Below the pieces are notes generated by a model that worked only from the letters and a program-made list of their open reading frames with translations, had not been told where the DNA came from and searched no databases. A DNA stretch of 64,000 bases, taken from contig OX375874.1 of NCBI GenBank assembly GCA_947359465.1, positions 90,771,672 to 90,835,671 of the forward strand, given 5' to 3'. Made by a program: the position numbers and the translations under genes. This document shows, one piece after another, positions 33,813-44,783 of the stretch; position 1 is the stretch's first letter, and each line of letters opens with the position of its first letter. Origin of the DNA: Metellina segmentata (lineage: Eukaryota > Arthropoda > Arachnida > Araneae > Tetragnathidae).

Positions 33813-36680
33813 TTAGTTAGAATATTAAAGAGATACAGTTCGAAATTTGAAAAAATTTTAGAATGCACGAATCAGTTTATATCAAAGTTTGTAAGGAGAG
33901 AGTTCTAATAAAAATTCAAGAATTTATTTCCAAATAATTTATAGCATAACGTATTTCCATCGTAGAACTATCATAAAAAGTTACAAATATTGATTTTCTG
34001 TCTTTTATAATACACTCTACATTAGTTTTTTAACGATTAAAAATACATCAGAAAAATAGGGTAAACTCAAAAGCTTTATGAAACAAAACCTTGAACTTTT
34101 ATTTCAAAATATGTATGATCCTTTGAGATCCGATGAAAACGTTTTTCAAGTCTCAACGAATTTATTCCAAAAAATAACAAATGATATGCTTTTTGCTTCG
34201 ATTTTCCATAATAATGAAGATCTGTTTGATTTTTTGTCTGGAAATGTTTGTTCTTATAATAAGGACAGAGGAAAAAAGGATGTTCTTTCACAATTCTTAG
34301 AGTTTTGCAAAAGAAATAAAAAATTGCTTCGCAATTAAGCGATATTTTTTATCCTGTTTTGCCGAATTTCCGACATATTTCACATATCAAAAACATGCGC
34401 ATATTAAGGAAACGGCTATGTGAGGGAAAACAATGTGCGTGTGCTTGTTCACATGTCTCCCTTTCGCTCCCTCTATCTTTCTCATCTTTTGAGATAAAAA
34501 AAAATAACTACTAAAAAAAGTTGTGTGCTATTATATTCCCTTCTTTTATGATGCGCAGAATAATTTTGAAGAGGAACTCGTTTTAATGAATAAAAGAAAC
34601 AAACCAGGCTTTTGTGTTCCAATTTTAGCCATTTTTTTCTTTCTCATTTGTCTTCCGTAAAAGAAAGCTTTGAGACAATTTTATCTCTCAATAACAGGTT
34701 AATTATTCGAAGCTTTTTTTTCCTTCCCTCTGCTTATAAGAGTGGTTTTTTTTTTCAATCTCGATATAATGGAAAAGATCTAAACGGATATCTTTCACTC
34801 TTACCAATTGCTCTTCATCTAAAAGAATTCGATAAATCGATATTTTAGAGTGCTGATATTTTTCGTTTGATAATTTTCATGATTGATATAGTTGATACGC
34901 AGTTAAAACTATTTTTAGATTTCTTAATACATGAAGCTTCCAAATATTGATACCTGATCATCAAATGGTTAGTTTTCGAGAACTGTTGTGAGTAAAATAC
35001 CGGGACATATTAGACCAAAAGATATTTCTTATTTAAAGTAAAAATTCCTATTTGTATTTTATCCTGAGATAATTATTCGTTTGAAATAACAAATTTGATA
35101 TCTAGGTCCTTTGCGTGCGGTTTTTGTTAATGTTTCAATTTACGCATTTATCTTTCGTATATCGTCATGTTAATTTGCAAAACTCGTAACTCCACTGTCA
35201 ATGTATAGGAGTTACGAGTTTTGCTAATTAGCATGACGCTATCTTCTTTTGCTATGTGTGATGTGTACAAAAGTGAATCAAACAGAATTAATAGATGCTC
35301 TAAACATATGCATTACGAAAATACTCTGGGCATTTTCTAATCAAAAATTAATTATGTTTAAATAAAAATCAATAACTTTTAACACGCTTACCTGTTCTAC
35401 AAGAAAAACCGAATGTATGTACACAAGAAGCAACAGAACTTTATTCTAAGAAAAGTCCAATTTTGAATGATAACTAGATTATTCAGATGTAAATTGATAA
35501 TTAGATTATTCACATTTTTTCGCAATTATACTCTAATAGAAGCAACTTGGATGTTATTCCTTACAGAGTAGCAAACTTTTGAAGAACGTAATTACACTTT
35601 TATAGATGATATTTCTAATTTAATTACAGAAAAATATTCCATTTTTTAATCTATCACTTTTATGGTTAGATATGTAATGTGTATGACTAGTGTTCTTAAA
35701 ATCGGATTCCAAAAACATTTTCAAACAGTCCAACAATCTTTTTGCACGATATACAAGTTGTCCATAAAATTCATCTACTATTTCAATTAAAAAAGTGTGT
35801 TAATCTGTTAACACAAAAAGTGTCCTCGCTCCTGTCTTTTTGAGGAACTTATCATAAATGATTGTGTTGCAACCATTCGAGTTAGAATGGAGTGGTCTTT
35901 AACAATGTTCTATGTTATTCTGGACTTTTTTAGTTCAGTACAATGTGTACCCCGACCCGGTTGCCTGAGGATTTTAAGTTGGTAATTTATTTCTACCCTT
36001 GTACAGGTCAGACTAACACCGGGGTCTTTTTTGCTTGCTGTGCCCGGAAAGCATTTGCACGTAGTCGGGAAAATAAGTTGCGACAAAACGACATTCCGCC
36101 AGGGAAGACCCCGCACCTTTTTAGGGAGGATTTAGCAGTTAAGTAGTCTCTCATAGGAGTTTATTAGTTCCAAATTCGCAGTCACTGTTTTGTTTTCTTG
36201 GTGGTCGTCTTATGGTCATAGGGGAACTGTGTTTATGTCATTGCTATGAGATCCCGTTTTGTTACTGTTTTCTCTGCACTTCTTATGCGTTAGTTATTAG
36301 GTTTAATCGTCCTGGGGTGGGTCTTGGCAGCGGGCAACGCAGGTGGAGTGAGCTTGTGAGAGGACATTCTAAAGCGTAATGCATTGAAATTCCCTCTATC
36401 CCATAGGAGCACTGGTTGGTTCGAGATAGCCCGAATATGTGGAGAAAGCTAGGGAATGGACCATGGCCCGTTACAAACTGTGTTGCGGGTATCCATGGAA
36501 ACGTTTAGGAAGAGATAGTATGTTTAGCGGCATGTGTCGTCTGTGTGTTGCATTCTACGTCACAGTTAAAAAAATATGGTCTCGCTTGAAGTGAGACAGG
36601 AAGAGCAAAATGATTAACGGTTACGAGTTCGAAACCTATTCCAACCAAAAACCGTCGTATAACAATATAACGGTACACGT
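33813..36680. other. no gene recognised
   Basis: About 2.9 kb with no supportable gene apart from the hairpin listed at 35163-35238. Plus-strand frames at 34078-34338 (86 codons) and 35943-36146 (67 codons) lack known motifs. 35900-36560 is less AT-rich and not repeated in this window. An RFX X-box-like GTATCCATGGAAAC lies at 36489-36502. Confidence 0.5.
35163..35238 (+). ncRNA. 31-bp-stem hairpin, pre-miRNA-sized
   Basis: The left arm 35163-35193 and right arm 35208-35238 pair over 31 positions with one G-U wobble and one U-U mismatch, around a 14-base loop. The 17 bases next to the loop, ending TCGTAACTCC on the left arm, pair perfectly. At 76 nt the size fits a pre-miRNA or a very small fold-back element. 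Near-perfect arms argue for either a recent inverted duplication or selection on the stem. There is no transcript evidence here, so the RNA call is speculative. Confidence 0.3.
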
Positions 36681-36684
36681 CTAA

Positions 36685-36835
36685 TCAATCGTGACCTCAA
36701 ATGTCCTCCTGCTCAGGTATTGACCTCATCTGACCGTGATTCAAAGTTTCGTTAATGTCCTCGGATCATTTCCTTCGGGTTTGATCCCGGACTGTCATCA
36801 ATACTCCGTTTTGTTGCTCCAGTGAGACGTAAGTT
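36685..36835 (+). repeat. partial SINE body
   Basis: GACCTCATCTGACCGTGATTC, GTCCTCGGATC, TTTGATCCCGGACTGTCATC and TTGTTGCTCCAGTGAGACG follow the SINE 3' body in order, on the plus strand; head missing, several small deletions. Confidence 0.75.
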
Positions 36836-37059
36836 TTGCCTACCTACCTTCCCATTCAAAATCTGTGTGAAATAATTTTTCTTGCAACCTCAGTAAAATT
36901 CTTATATGGAAAATGAAAAAATTACAGAGAGTGGTTTTGCGCATTCAAACGCTGCACCCAAATACCCATTCCAATACCTCTAGTGCAGGGGTTCCCAAAC
37001 TTATCCAAGTCGTGGAGCCATAAGGAGAATTAGAATTTTCTCATGATACCCTCGTCACC

Positions 37060-38494
37060 CACTACTTAATAACGCGTTGCGCCTAATTTGACCTGCAAAA
37101 AGCTGCAACTCGATCGAGCGTTCATGGTCTGTTCTATCACAACTACGGGTCCCAGAGTCGTCCTTGAGAAAGTCCCCCAAAGCATAATACCGCCTGTGTA
37201 TGATCTGCTGTACAAGAGGGGAGAAACTTTTCGCCTGGCAGACGGCGTACCCTGACACGACCATCGACGTGACGAATGAGAAATCGGGAATCATCTGACC
37301 AGGCAACTCTGTTCCACTCATCCATGGTCCAGTCTTAATGTTCCCGTGCCCAATGTAGGCGTAGTAGACGATGAAGCTTGGTCGACAGAGGCACACGAGT
37401 GGGACGTCTGCTGCACAGTAGGAATGCGACATCGATATCGATGTTTTCAAAACATCGATGTTTTTTAAAAAAACATCGATGTATTGGGATCGATGTTTTT
37501 GTGACATCGATGTTTATACTTGTCGATGTTTTATTTTTAAATGAAAAAAGTACCGTTATAAAAATTTAAAAAATAAGCAAGTAGCATAATTTTCATAATC
37601 AGCAAATTAAACATACTATTAGACCAAAATCACCAAAGGTGAAGGGTCTGAAAAGCAAGGATACGACATCGATGTCGATGTTTACAAAACATTGATGTTT
37701 TATAAAAAAAACATCGATGTATTGGAGCTGATGTCACATCACTAGTTGCTAAACCAGTTATAAGAAATGGGGTAAAACGTTTAAATGCACTGAATTTTAA
37801 AAACATCGAAAGTTTGGGGGCGATGCATTATCAACATCGATGTTTCAAATTTGAACATCGATGTTTTGCTGTCGATGTAGCATCACTAGGTGCTAAACCA
37901 GTTTAAGAAATGGGGGGAAAAGTTTGAATTCACTGAATTTTAAAAACATCGATGTTTTTGGAACGATGTTTTATCAACATCGATGTTTTAATTTTGAACA
38001 TCGATGTTTTGCTGTCGATGTCGCATCCCTACTGCACAGTCCTATATCCAACAGTGTCCGCTGAACTTTGTGTTCCGAAACATTTGCGCTTGGACCTGCA
38101 TTGTTATGGGCTACCACCTGAGCCACTGTCTCGCGCCGATTTTGCTTTACCAAGCGGGACAGTCTCCGACGTCCTTTTTCTTTGATGACGCGTGGACGAT
38201 CAACACCTTGGCGTATACTGCTCGTGTCACCGTCATTTATCCGTCATTATTTGCATGAATACTAACAACGGCAGATCGTGAACAACCTACCAGTCGTGCA
38301 GTTACGATCTGCCCTCTATCAAATTCGGTTAGATCAGCAGCCTTTGCCATCACTCGCAAAAGTAAGTGCAAGAATGAATTACCTTCTCCAGCAGCAGTTA
38401 AATACCATTCTCACTTAATCGCGTACCCATCACGTCATCCGGACGAGTTCATTGAAAAATGTGGGGATGGTCATAATGTTTTGGCTCATCAGTG
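37060..38494 (-). mobile_element. Tc1-like element inside the hAT, with a MITE inside it
   Basis: The right end reads ..GGTCATAATGTTTTGGCTCATCAGTG then TATA, i.e. on the minus strand CACTGATGAGCCAAAACATT, a familiar Tc1-type inverted end next to TA. The transposase starts on the minus strand with ATG at 38350-38348: MAKAADLTEFDRGQIVTARL, then VGCSRSAVVSIHANN (helix-turn-helix). After the MITE it resumes with MDEWNRVAWSDDSRFLIRHV, containing the first catalytic Asp, and GRVRVRRLPGEKFLPSC. It breaks off near 37130, so the last two catalytic segments and the left inverted end are lost. Several stops. Confidence 0.88.
37419..38031. mobile_element. hAT-type MITE packed with ACATCGATGT palindromes
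   Basis: Ends TAGGAATGCGACATCGA (left) and the complement of TAGGGATGCGACATCGA (right). CTGCACAG is duplicated directly outside both (37411-37418, 38032-38039), a perfect 8-bp hAT-type duplication. Removing the element and one CTGCACAG closes the Tc1 gene. Inside 613 bp, AACATCGATGTTT or a close variant recurs more than ten times, clustered near the two ends with an AT-rich centre. TAGGG(A/G)TG ends are known from Ac-like hAT elements. No coding. Confidence 0.92.
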
Positions 38495-38734
38495 TATATA
38501 TATATTTCATATTTGTAGGACTGTAAAGAAAAAAAATTAGAGAAGTAAGAACATAAACATAATTTAAGCAACTTCGAATTTAAAATTTTTAACTGTACTT
38601 AATAGGAAAACATAGATAGATGAAAGTATAAATAAAACAAATCAAAATACCTTTAACATGCTCTTTGAGGTATATGTGTGTGTTTAGTACGGGTTAACCT
38701 GCTGCTCACTGCACAATTGTTCGAATAGTGGAAT

Positions 38735-39430
38735 TCAACTTGATACAGCTACGCGCATTTCTTTTTCGACATTAATTTTCGTACGATATTTGCTCTTTAT
38801 AACAGCAACTACTGAGAATCCAGCTTTCCACAGATATGAAGTCGCAAAGGGAATGAGAACTCTTATAGATTTTGCACTTAGATTGGGATACTCATTTTTT
38901 TCAACTATCCAAAACTTCGTCAAATTCGAAAAAGCGAATTTTACTTTCAGACTATTGTCACTCGATAGCTCAATTAGATTTTCTGCTTGTGAAGCGAATT
39001 CTTTTAGAGTAGGCGTTGCCAATTTTTTACATACCATGCGTTAATTGTTTTCACATACGAGTTCAGATACGCCTTACTATAATCCAAGTTTAGATTTTGT
39101 AGAGGCATGGTTTTTGTGCTTTTTCAAATAGGTCTGATCCTCTTGTTTTACATACAATGTCTCCAGACTGGCAAGTTCTTGAAGAAATTAAAATTATAAA
39201 CAATTCCTATTATAAAAATTCTTAACTGGGTTACATCATATGTCCGTTAATTTTATCCAAAGCTAGAGAAAAGAAAGCACATGAATGGACAAGGACTTCC
39301 AGTTGCTGAGATACATCCCGAGAGGATTCCTCGATATATCTGGTAACCGCGTCTGCCTTGATACAGCAATTTCGTCTGCTTTCCTTTCTATACCATTGTT
39401 ACCAATATAGTGTGCAAATATTTAGAGACC
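38735..39430 (-). pseudogene. hAT transposase (ZBED5-like), C-terminal relic
   Basis: The minus-strand frame 38735-39037 reads TKFWIVEKNEYPNLSAKSI, then LIPFATSYLWKAGFSVVAVI, KSKYRTKINVEKEMRVAVSS: the dimerisation region of hAT transposases, closest to the ZBED5-like form (LLPFATTYLCE.GFSA...KTKYRN.L). Between 39115 and 39430 a decayed minus-strand stretch parallels 29340-29580 of the other hAT (SSRDVSQQLEVLVHS, LDKINGHMM), so the two relics share a family. The two differ at the C terminus. The BED finger is not recognisable. Confidence 0.85.
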
Positions 39431-39758
39431 GGGCTTAACAATTTCTGAATTCTGAACAATTGAACCGAGAGCACTCTGGTGTTCAAAATATGAAGATGAA
39501 TTAAGTTATGGCACCTACTTCAAACGAATAAGTAGACTCAAGGATGCAGAGAGCCACTTGTAAACATCGAATGCGCCACGTTTGTAGCATGCACGGAATG
39601 GATCTTGGATTCAGGCAAACTTCTGGGTTAGGTCTTCTGCGAAGACCTTTGCGAACCAGTCAGTTAGTTGTGTTAGGTGCTTCACGAAACCCTTTATTTC
39701 TCTACTTGCCCCCCCCCAGGGTGCCGCGGCACACACTTTGGGAACCCCTGCTCTAGTG

Positions 39759-40639
39759 GAATTAGCATCGCTCGGTTTCAAAGAAATCTATTGTTGCTTC
39801 CACCCTCAACGCACTAAATGGCTAAATGTCCACATGGTTGAAAAAATCCTTATGGAGATTCCATTGGTCAAGAAGTCTGAAACTGGTTTAGAGCCATGAA
39901 CGGAAATTCAGATCTCATGGTTGTCTAGTGTGTGTAGGACTCTCAAAGAGTTAAAAATAAGACTTCAACTGAGGATCAGGATCCAATGTAAGAGTGAATA
40001 TTTCATGAACAAAGAACTCGCAATAAATAGTCAGCAACTTAATTTCCAGACACGACCTTGCATAAAACGAAACTTTGTTCCCGTTTCAAATGCGGTGACA
40101 ACAGAAGCGAGCTCCCCGCGATACTGGCTCAAACGAAAAATTCACTTACCGCAGGAGCAATTTCCTAAAGCCTTTTCCACCGACTTCAAAAGATCCGGAC
40201 TTCCGGTTGTCGGCGGTTCGCCATTCATTAGGATCGCCTCGCAATTAATTTCTCATAAACATTTAATGTAATCAGTATTGTTTTCAGGACCCGAAAAGAG
40301 TCATCGATAGGGTCTTCCTACTTCATTAGATCGTCCTCGGAGCACAATGGAAGAGGAGCCGCTCGAGTGACCTCAGTACACGGGCATGATTTAATATGCC
40401 ATTAATTATGCGAACCGAGTGAGATAATGCATTTTCAAGTAAATTGAATTGGACTCTGGCTCCACTCGAAATTTCGCTCGGCGCTTCTCTATTAATATGC
40501 CACTTTAAAAAGACGGCGTTTGATGTCTTGTTTCTGACTAGGCACCGAATGCGGTACACCACAGAATTCCACTACCATTAATATTGATATAAAGTATCCT
40601 TTGCTGAGTTGTTAGAAGTTAGCTTATTGACTTCCAATA
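39759..40639. other. no gene; possible single-copy island 40080-40600
   Basis: No domain. 40080-40600 has balanced composition, no repeat match in the window and several TTAATTA/ATTAATTA-like homeodomain-type sites (about 40233 and 40400). It could be host non-coding DNA under constraint, but this is a guess from texture alone. Confidence 0.3.
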
Positions 40640-41530
40640 GGATGTTTCGTGGGTGCTGATTTTTACTGTAGCATGATGTAGAATGTGTTTTCTTTTAATC
40701 TTTTTTTTCGGGAGCAGTCTAATTTATTTTCAATGAGGATTCAATGTAAGATGTGCTTTTTCCATAAAAGATAAATGTCTGTGGCTGTAGATTGCGGTGG
40801 AATGTGTTTCTTGTACTTTGGTAATATTGCTTCGCTTGTTTTTCTACTACGGTTGCAGCACTTCTCCAGTTTTGACTCTAAATAATGATTTCCGAATTGA
40901 AATGGCCGACCAACCGGTATAGTGGTTAAGGTGTTAGCCTCTAGATCGGAAGGTTCCTGGTTCGAATCTGGGTCCGGGCATGGATGTTAGTAAGCGTATG
41001 GTGTAGAGGCGGTTGGTGCACCTTAAATCTGTCGTGGCCGAAAGTCCTCACATTGGGCTGGTGTGGAAGTTTGTAGAGTGGGATGCCAGTTCAGGTGTTG
41101 CTTCGTCATCTGACCGTGGTTCAAAATTACGAGGTGTTGTCCTCGGATCTTTCCCTTAAGGGACTGATCCCGGACCGTCGTCAATAGCCCGTTGTGTTGC
41201 TCTAGTACGACGTTAACTAAAATTACCATTACCATTACCGAATTGAAATGTGATGGAATGTTTTGTGAGTGTTGATTTTTACTGTAACATGCTGTAGAAT
41301 ATGTTTTCTGTTAAACCTTTTTTTTCGGGGGCAGACTAATTTATTTTACTAGTGAGGATGCAATATATGGAGTGATTTTTCCATAAAAGATAAATGTCTG
41401 AGGCTGTAGTTTGAGGTGGACTGTGTTTCCCGAACTTTTGTGACGTTTTTTGTCTTGTTTTTCTAATACGATTTCAGCACTTCGCCAATTAAGACTCCTA
41501 AGAAATAATTCCGAATTGAAATACGATTGT
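40640..41530 (+). repeat. tandem duplication (~265-bp units) with a SINE at the junction
   Basis: Unit 1 (40640-40904) and unit 2 (about 41251-41530) share, in order, GTGCTGATTTTTACTGTA/GTGTTGATTTTTACTGTA, CATG.TGTAGAAT.TGTTTTCT, TTCGGG.GCAG.CTAATTTATTTT, TTTTTCCATAAAAGATAAAT, GTCTG.GGCTGTAG, GCAGCACTTC/TCAGCACTTC and TTCCGAATTGAAAT. The full-length SINE (40905-41237) sits exactly between them. Confidence 0.85.
40905..41237 (+). mobile_element. tRNA-derived SINE with target duplication
   Basis: Full-length plus-strand copy with A box (CGGTATAGTGG) and B box GGTTCGAATC(T). CCGAATTGAAATG precedes it (40892-40904) and follows it (41238-41250), a perfect 13-bp duplication. It landed at the end of the first unit of a tandem duplication, after the duplication arose, since both units flank it. 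Confidence 0.94.
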
Positions 41531-41849
41531 TGATTAATCAACGCCATGTGTATTGCTTTCCAAAACGACGATAAACTACTTGATAAGGAACTCCGATAAG
41601 TCTTATTTGAGAGCATTTGGATAGCGGAAGTAAAGTCCTCATTTTTCGTCTGTCTTTTGGAGAAGTGCTGAAAACATTCGTGGGTTGGTTAGATAGGGTT
41701 TTATGACGCAAGAGAGAGAGAGAGAGAGAGACATATTTAGTCAAGCTGCGCGAAACAACATCAAGTAAATGGACATAATACGTCGTATTTAGCTTTACAG
41801 AAAAACCCTCTCCTTCGTAATATGTCGAAGTTTGCGCGATGGTACCCCA

Positions 41850-42315
41850 CGTGCTGCAATTACACTAGCTACCCTTCTAGGCATACTTTCAACAAGGTTT
41901 TGATACACAGCTATTGGTATTTTCGTCCATTCTTGCTGCAAGAATGTCGTCAGCTCAGCTGTAGATTTCGGACGTGGTTCCCTGGTCCGTTAGCGTAGCT
42001 CTAACGCGTCCCACAAATGTTCTATGGGGTTTAGGTCGGGACTCTGAGCAGACCAGGGAAGACGCTTACATCTATATCTTGATACCACTGATTGACAGAT
42101 GCTGCAACATGACATGGGGCCTTGTCGTCCTGGAAGAAACATTCGTCCATTCGCCAGAGCTTAGGAAGAACCTGATTGTCCAAAATGTTCATGTAGCCGT
42201 CGACGCTCAATTTACCAGGAACAACAGTCGGAGGTCGTAGGCTATACCACGAAAAACACCCCCAAACAAGTAGTCATATTTTATGTAAATCTGTTGGCGT
42301 CCGGTCCATTATCGT
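41850..42315 (-). pseudogene. Tc1-like transposase, C-terminal half
   Basis: Same lineage as 11247-11760, on the minus strand: MDRTPTDLHKI, VWGCFSWYSLR, VDGYMNILDNQVLPKL, FFQDDKAPCHVAASVNQWYQ (second catalytic Asp), then, frame-shifted, the SPDLN.IEHLWD region and the terminal RRVAS.IAARG. Stops and frameshifts throughout; the N-terminal half and inverted ends are missing. Confidence 0.88.
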
Positions 42316-42319
42316 AGAG

Positions 42320-44783
42320 TAGTGTATTTCTGATACAAGTCTGTACGTTGTCTAAGCGTCAACTCTTATAATAAACCTATTTTTATTTAGTATAAATTTA
42401 TAGAATGCCACCAAAAGAAATTACAGAAAATGTATAGGTTAACTCTAACGCTGTCTTTTTAACAGAGCGACGTCGAATTGGTTTTTCTTAAGTCACTAGT
42501 AATAATCAAAAGGCTTCCATGGCATTTCTGGATGCTTAGTTGGTTGGTTTTATGGTTCAAGAGACAATATTCGTTCAAGGTGTGCCAAACAGAAGATAGA
42601 CAACGTCAAGTAATGGACGTACACGAAAAAGTAAAGCTGTTACAGAAGAGAGAAATACGCCCAGGGTAATTTATCGGCCCAGCACAACCTAGAAAGCGCA
42701 GGTTGATAGCGCCGTAAGCAAAAATTAACTCTGGACTACTCTGAATTACAAGAAGATTTACAGTTCTCAACATGAATCACAATGGCGTGTTTATTTTTCT
42801 TGGGAAATCGAGTGTTTGAAGATGTGGTGGACTATTGAGGTTTGTATGTTTACAGTTAATGCCTCAGGAATGGTCCTTTGTGAGTTAATTTATAATCTCG
42901 CATAACGCATAGTTTAATATCAGCATCAAAAGCGAAACACTCGACGTCAATTAAGGTTGAATAGCAACGCTCAAACACGGTACCAAAGACGCCACATTTG
43001 ATCAAGCCTTGTTGATTTATTTCGCTGGATTCCAACGCGAGCCGTGACCCCTCCACACGCATTAAAAGTCAACGAGGATCTGGAGTGGCATATGATATCC
43101 GACCCTCGACATTCGTTATGAAGCATTTTAATGGTTTTTATCGGCGATTACACGTGTAATGGTTTAAAACGAATCCCTATGAATGAGCTCCAGAATTGGA
43201 AAAGGGGTAATTACTGCGAGACGGACGGACAATAAATGACTCCCATAATGCCGAGAGGGTCTCCCCCTTTCGCGATAAGAAAGCGATCGATTCTCTGAGG
43301 GGGCTGGAGGTGGATTGGAAGACATCCCTTGGACGATAGAACGCCGAGACTCGGATAATGAGGTCTCAAAACTGTCACTGGAGGATACAGAATCGACAGG
43401 CACATTCATCCTGGAAGGAAATATTCTTCTTAAGTTTTCCATTCCACAATCGCTGTCCTCCCTCTCTTACTTTCATCTGGACGGGTTCGTCGTGGGATTT
43501 ATGCAGCGCACGTTTTAAAGAGGGGGAGGGGGCGATTCGATAGCATTTCGAATTAAAATCCGAGTATTTTCTTATCGGATTTTGCGATTCATTGCGGTTG
43601 CTGTTTCAGCAGGAACACTCCGCGCCGGAGGAATTTAATGTCGTCTTTCGCACGTAATGGCGGCCATTTGTTTCGTTCTTTGCGGGAGGACGGGCGAGGT
43701 AATGACTGTCTTCGGGCTCCTTGGCAGAGAAAACAGAGCATTCCGCTGGAAAACAGATTGTAATGAGCGAGGATGACTTAGAGAAAGGTATTTAATATCG
43801 GCGCTGGAAAAGACCTGCAGCGATGAGATAAATCCTCGCACTCAAGATTGCTGTCGCTGAAATAAGAGTGAAGATAAAGTGACTCGGTCTTACGATGGAT
43901 TTATGCACTCAATCTTTGGAAGTGAAGAATCCAAAGAATTATATTCGATATTGAAACTTATTACAGCCCCAAAATCGGTACTTTTATCTCTAGATATACG
44001 TAAACAGTTATGGTAGATGAGCTGTTTCATTTTCTAGACTTTAAATCAAACTGAACTTACCTGTGGCTCAAATTTCTGTAAATAAATGTACAGCTGTTGG
44101 TAGCTCGAAGGAAACAAAAATGTGTAGCTATAAAATAGATTTACAGTATAAACAAACTGGACGGTCTGCGAAAATTTTACTCCTGCTGTCGAAATACATT
44201 CACATGATATAATCTTAGAGTCACCTTAAAAAGTTACCACTGTTTTGGCTACGTTTGGAATCTAATCTAATTGATGTTGACACTGTTACATATCAATTTG
44301 GAATTTTTATTGTTGAAGTGCTGAAATCATATTTGATAAACAAGATACATAACATTGCATACAGAAACAAGTATAGCCATAGAAGCATTACGGCCATCTA
44401 CATTTTGCTTGACAGAAAACGCCTTTGATATACTAATTTCTGATGCCTCAGCCTCTTAGCTCACTAATACAGTTTTGTTAATTTAAATGCTGTTTTGGGA
44501 TAAGCGAATAGTAATCGCTGACAGCATTGTTCTACACTAGAATGAAAGCGTGCAAAAAGATTAAAATTTACTGAACACCGAAACAATGTTTTCTAAATAA
44601 AAAAAAAACACAAAATGCACTCGAAATCTCTTATAAGAGAGTAAATTTTGTAATTACTAAAGAACTCCTGCATTGCTATCAAAACACTCGTTGGAATGAG
44701 ATAATTGCTTGGTTGATATCGAGTTGCAGAAGCCATGGCTGTTCCCTCTTGTAGATTAAAAACAAAGACGTGCATATACATAT
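42320..44783. other. no gene; possible single-copy island 42850-43900
   Basis: No recognisable protein domain. 42850-43900 is less AT-rich, shows no repeat match here and has many short open frames on both strands, a texture of host non-coding DNA rather than of transposons. It includes GGATTACACGTGTAATGG-like palindromes (CATTACACGTGTAAT variants near 43150) and an ATGGCGGCCAT block at about 43658. A GA microsatellite at 41709-41730 lies outside it. Confidence 0.35.

Larger units (their letters stand above)
36986..39750 (-). mobile_element. hAT transposon with perfect 8-bp target duplication
   Basis: Starts CAGGGGTTCCCAAA and ends with its complement, the classic hAT terminus. CTCTAGTG lies directly outside both ends (36978-36985 and 39751-39758), fitting the hAT nTCTAGAn preference. 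Length 2765 bp, of which about 1.43 kb is a later Tc1-type insertion (37060-38494), itself carrying a MITE. The transposase remains run on the minus strand. Related to the hAT at 28642-31028 but with different outer ends. Confidence 0.93.

Noticed and set aside
34078..34338. 86-codon frame with an ordinary-looking composition
   Set aside because: No recognisable motif, no splice or promoter context, and an AT-rich setting in which such frames are expected.
37419..38031. Satellite or CRISPR-like array of ACATCGATGT
   Set aside because: It has inverted ends and an 8-bp target duplication, so it is a MITE with subterminal repeats.
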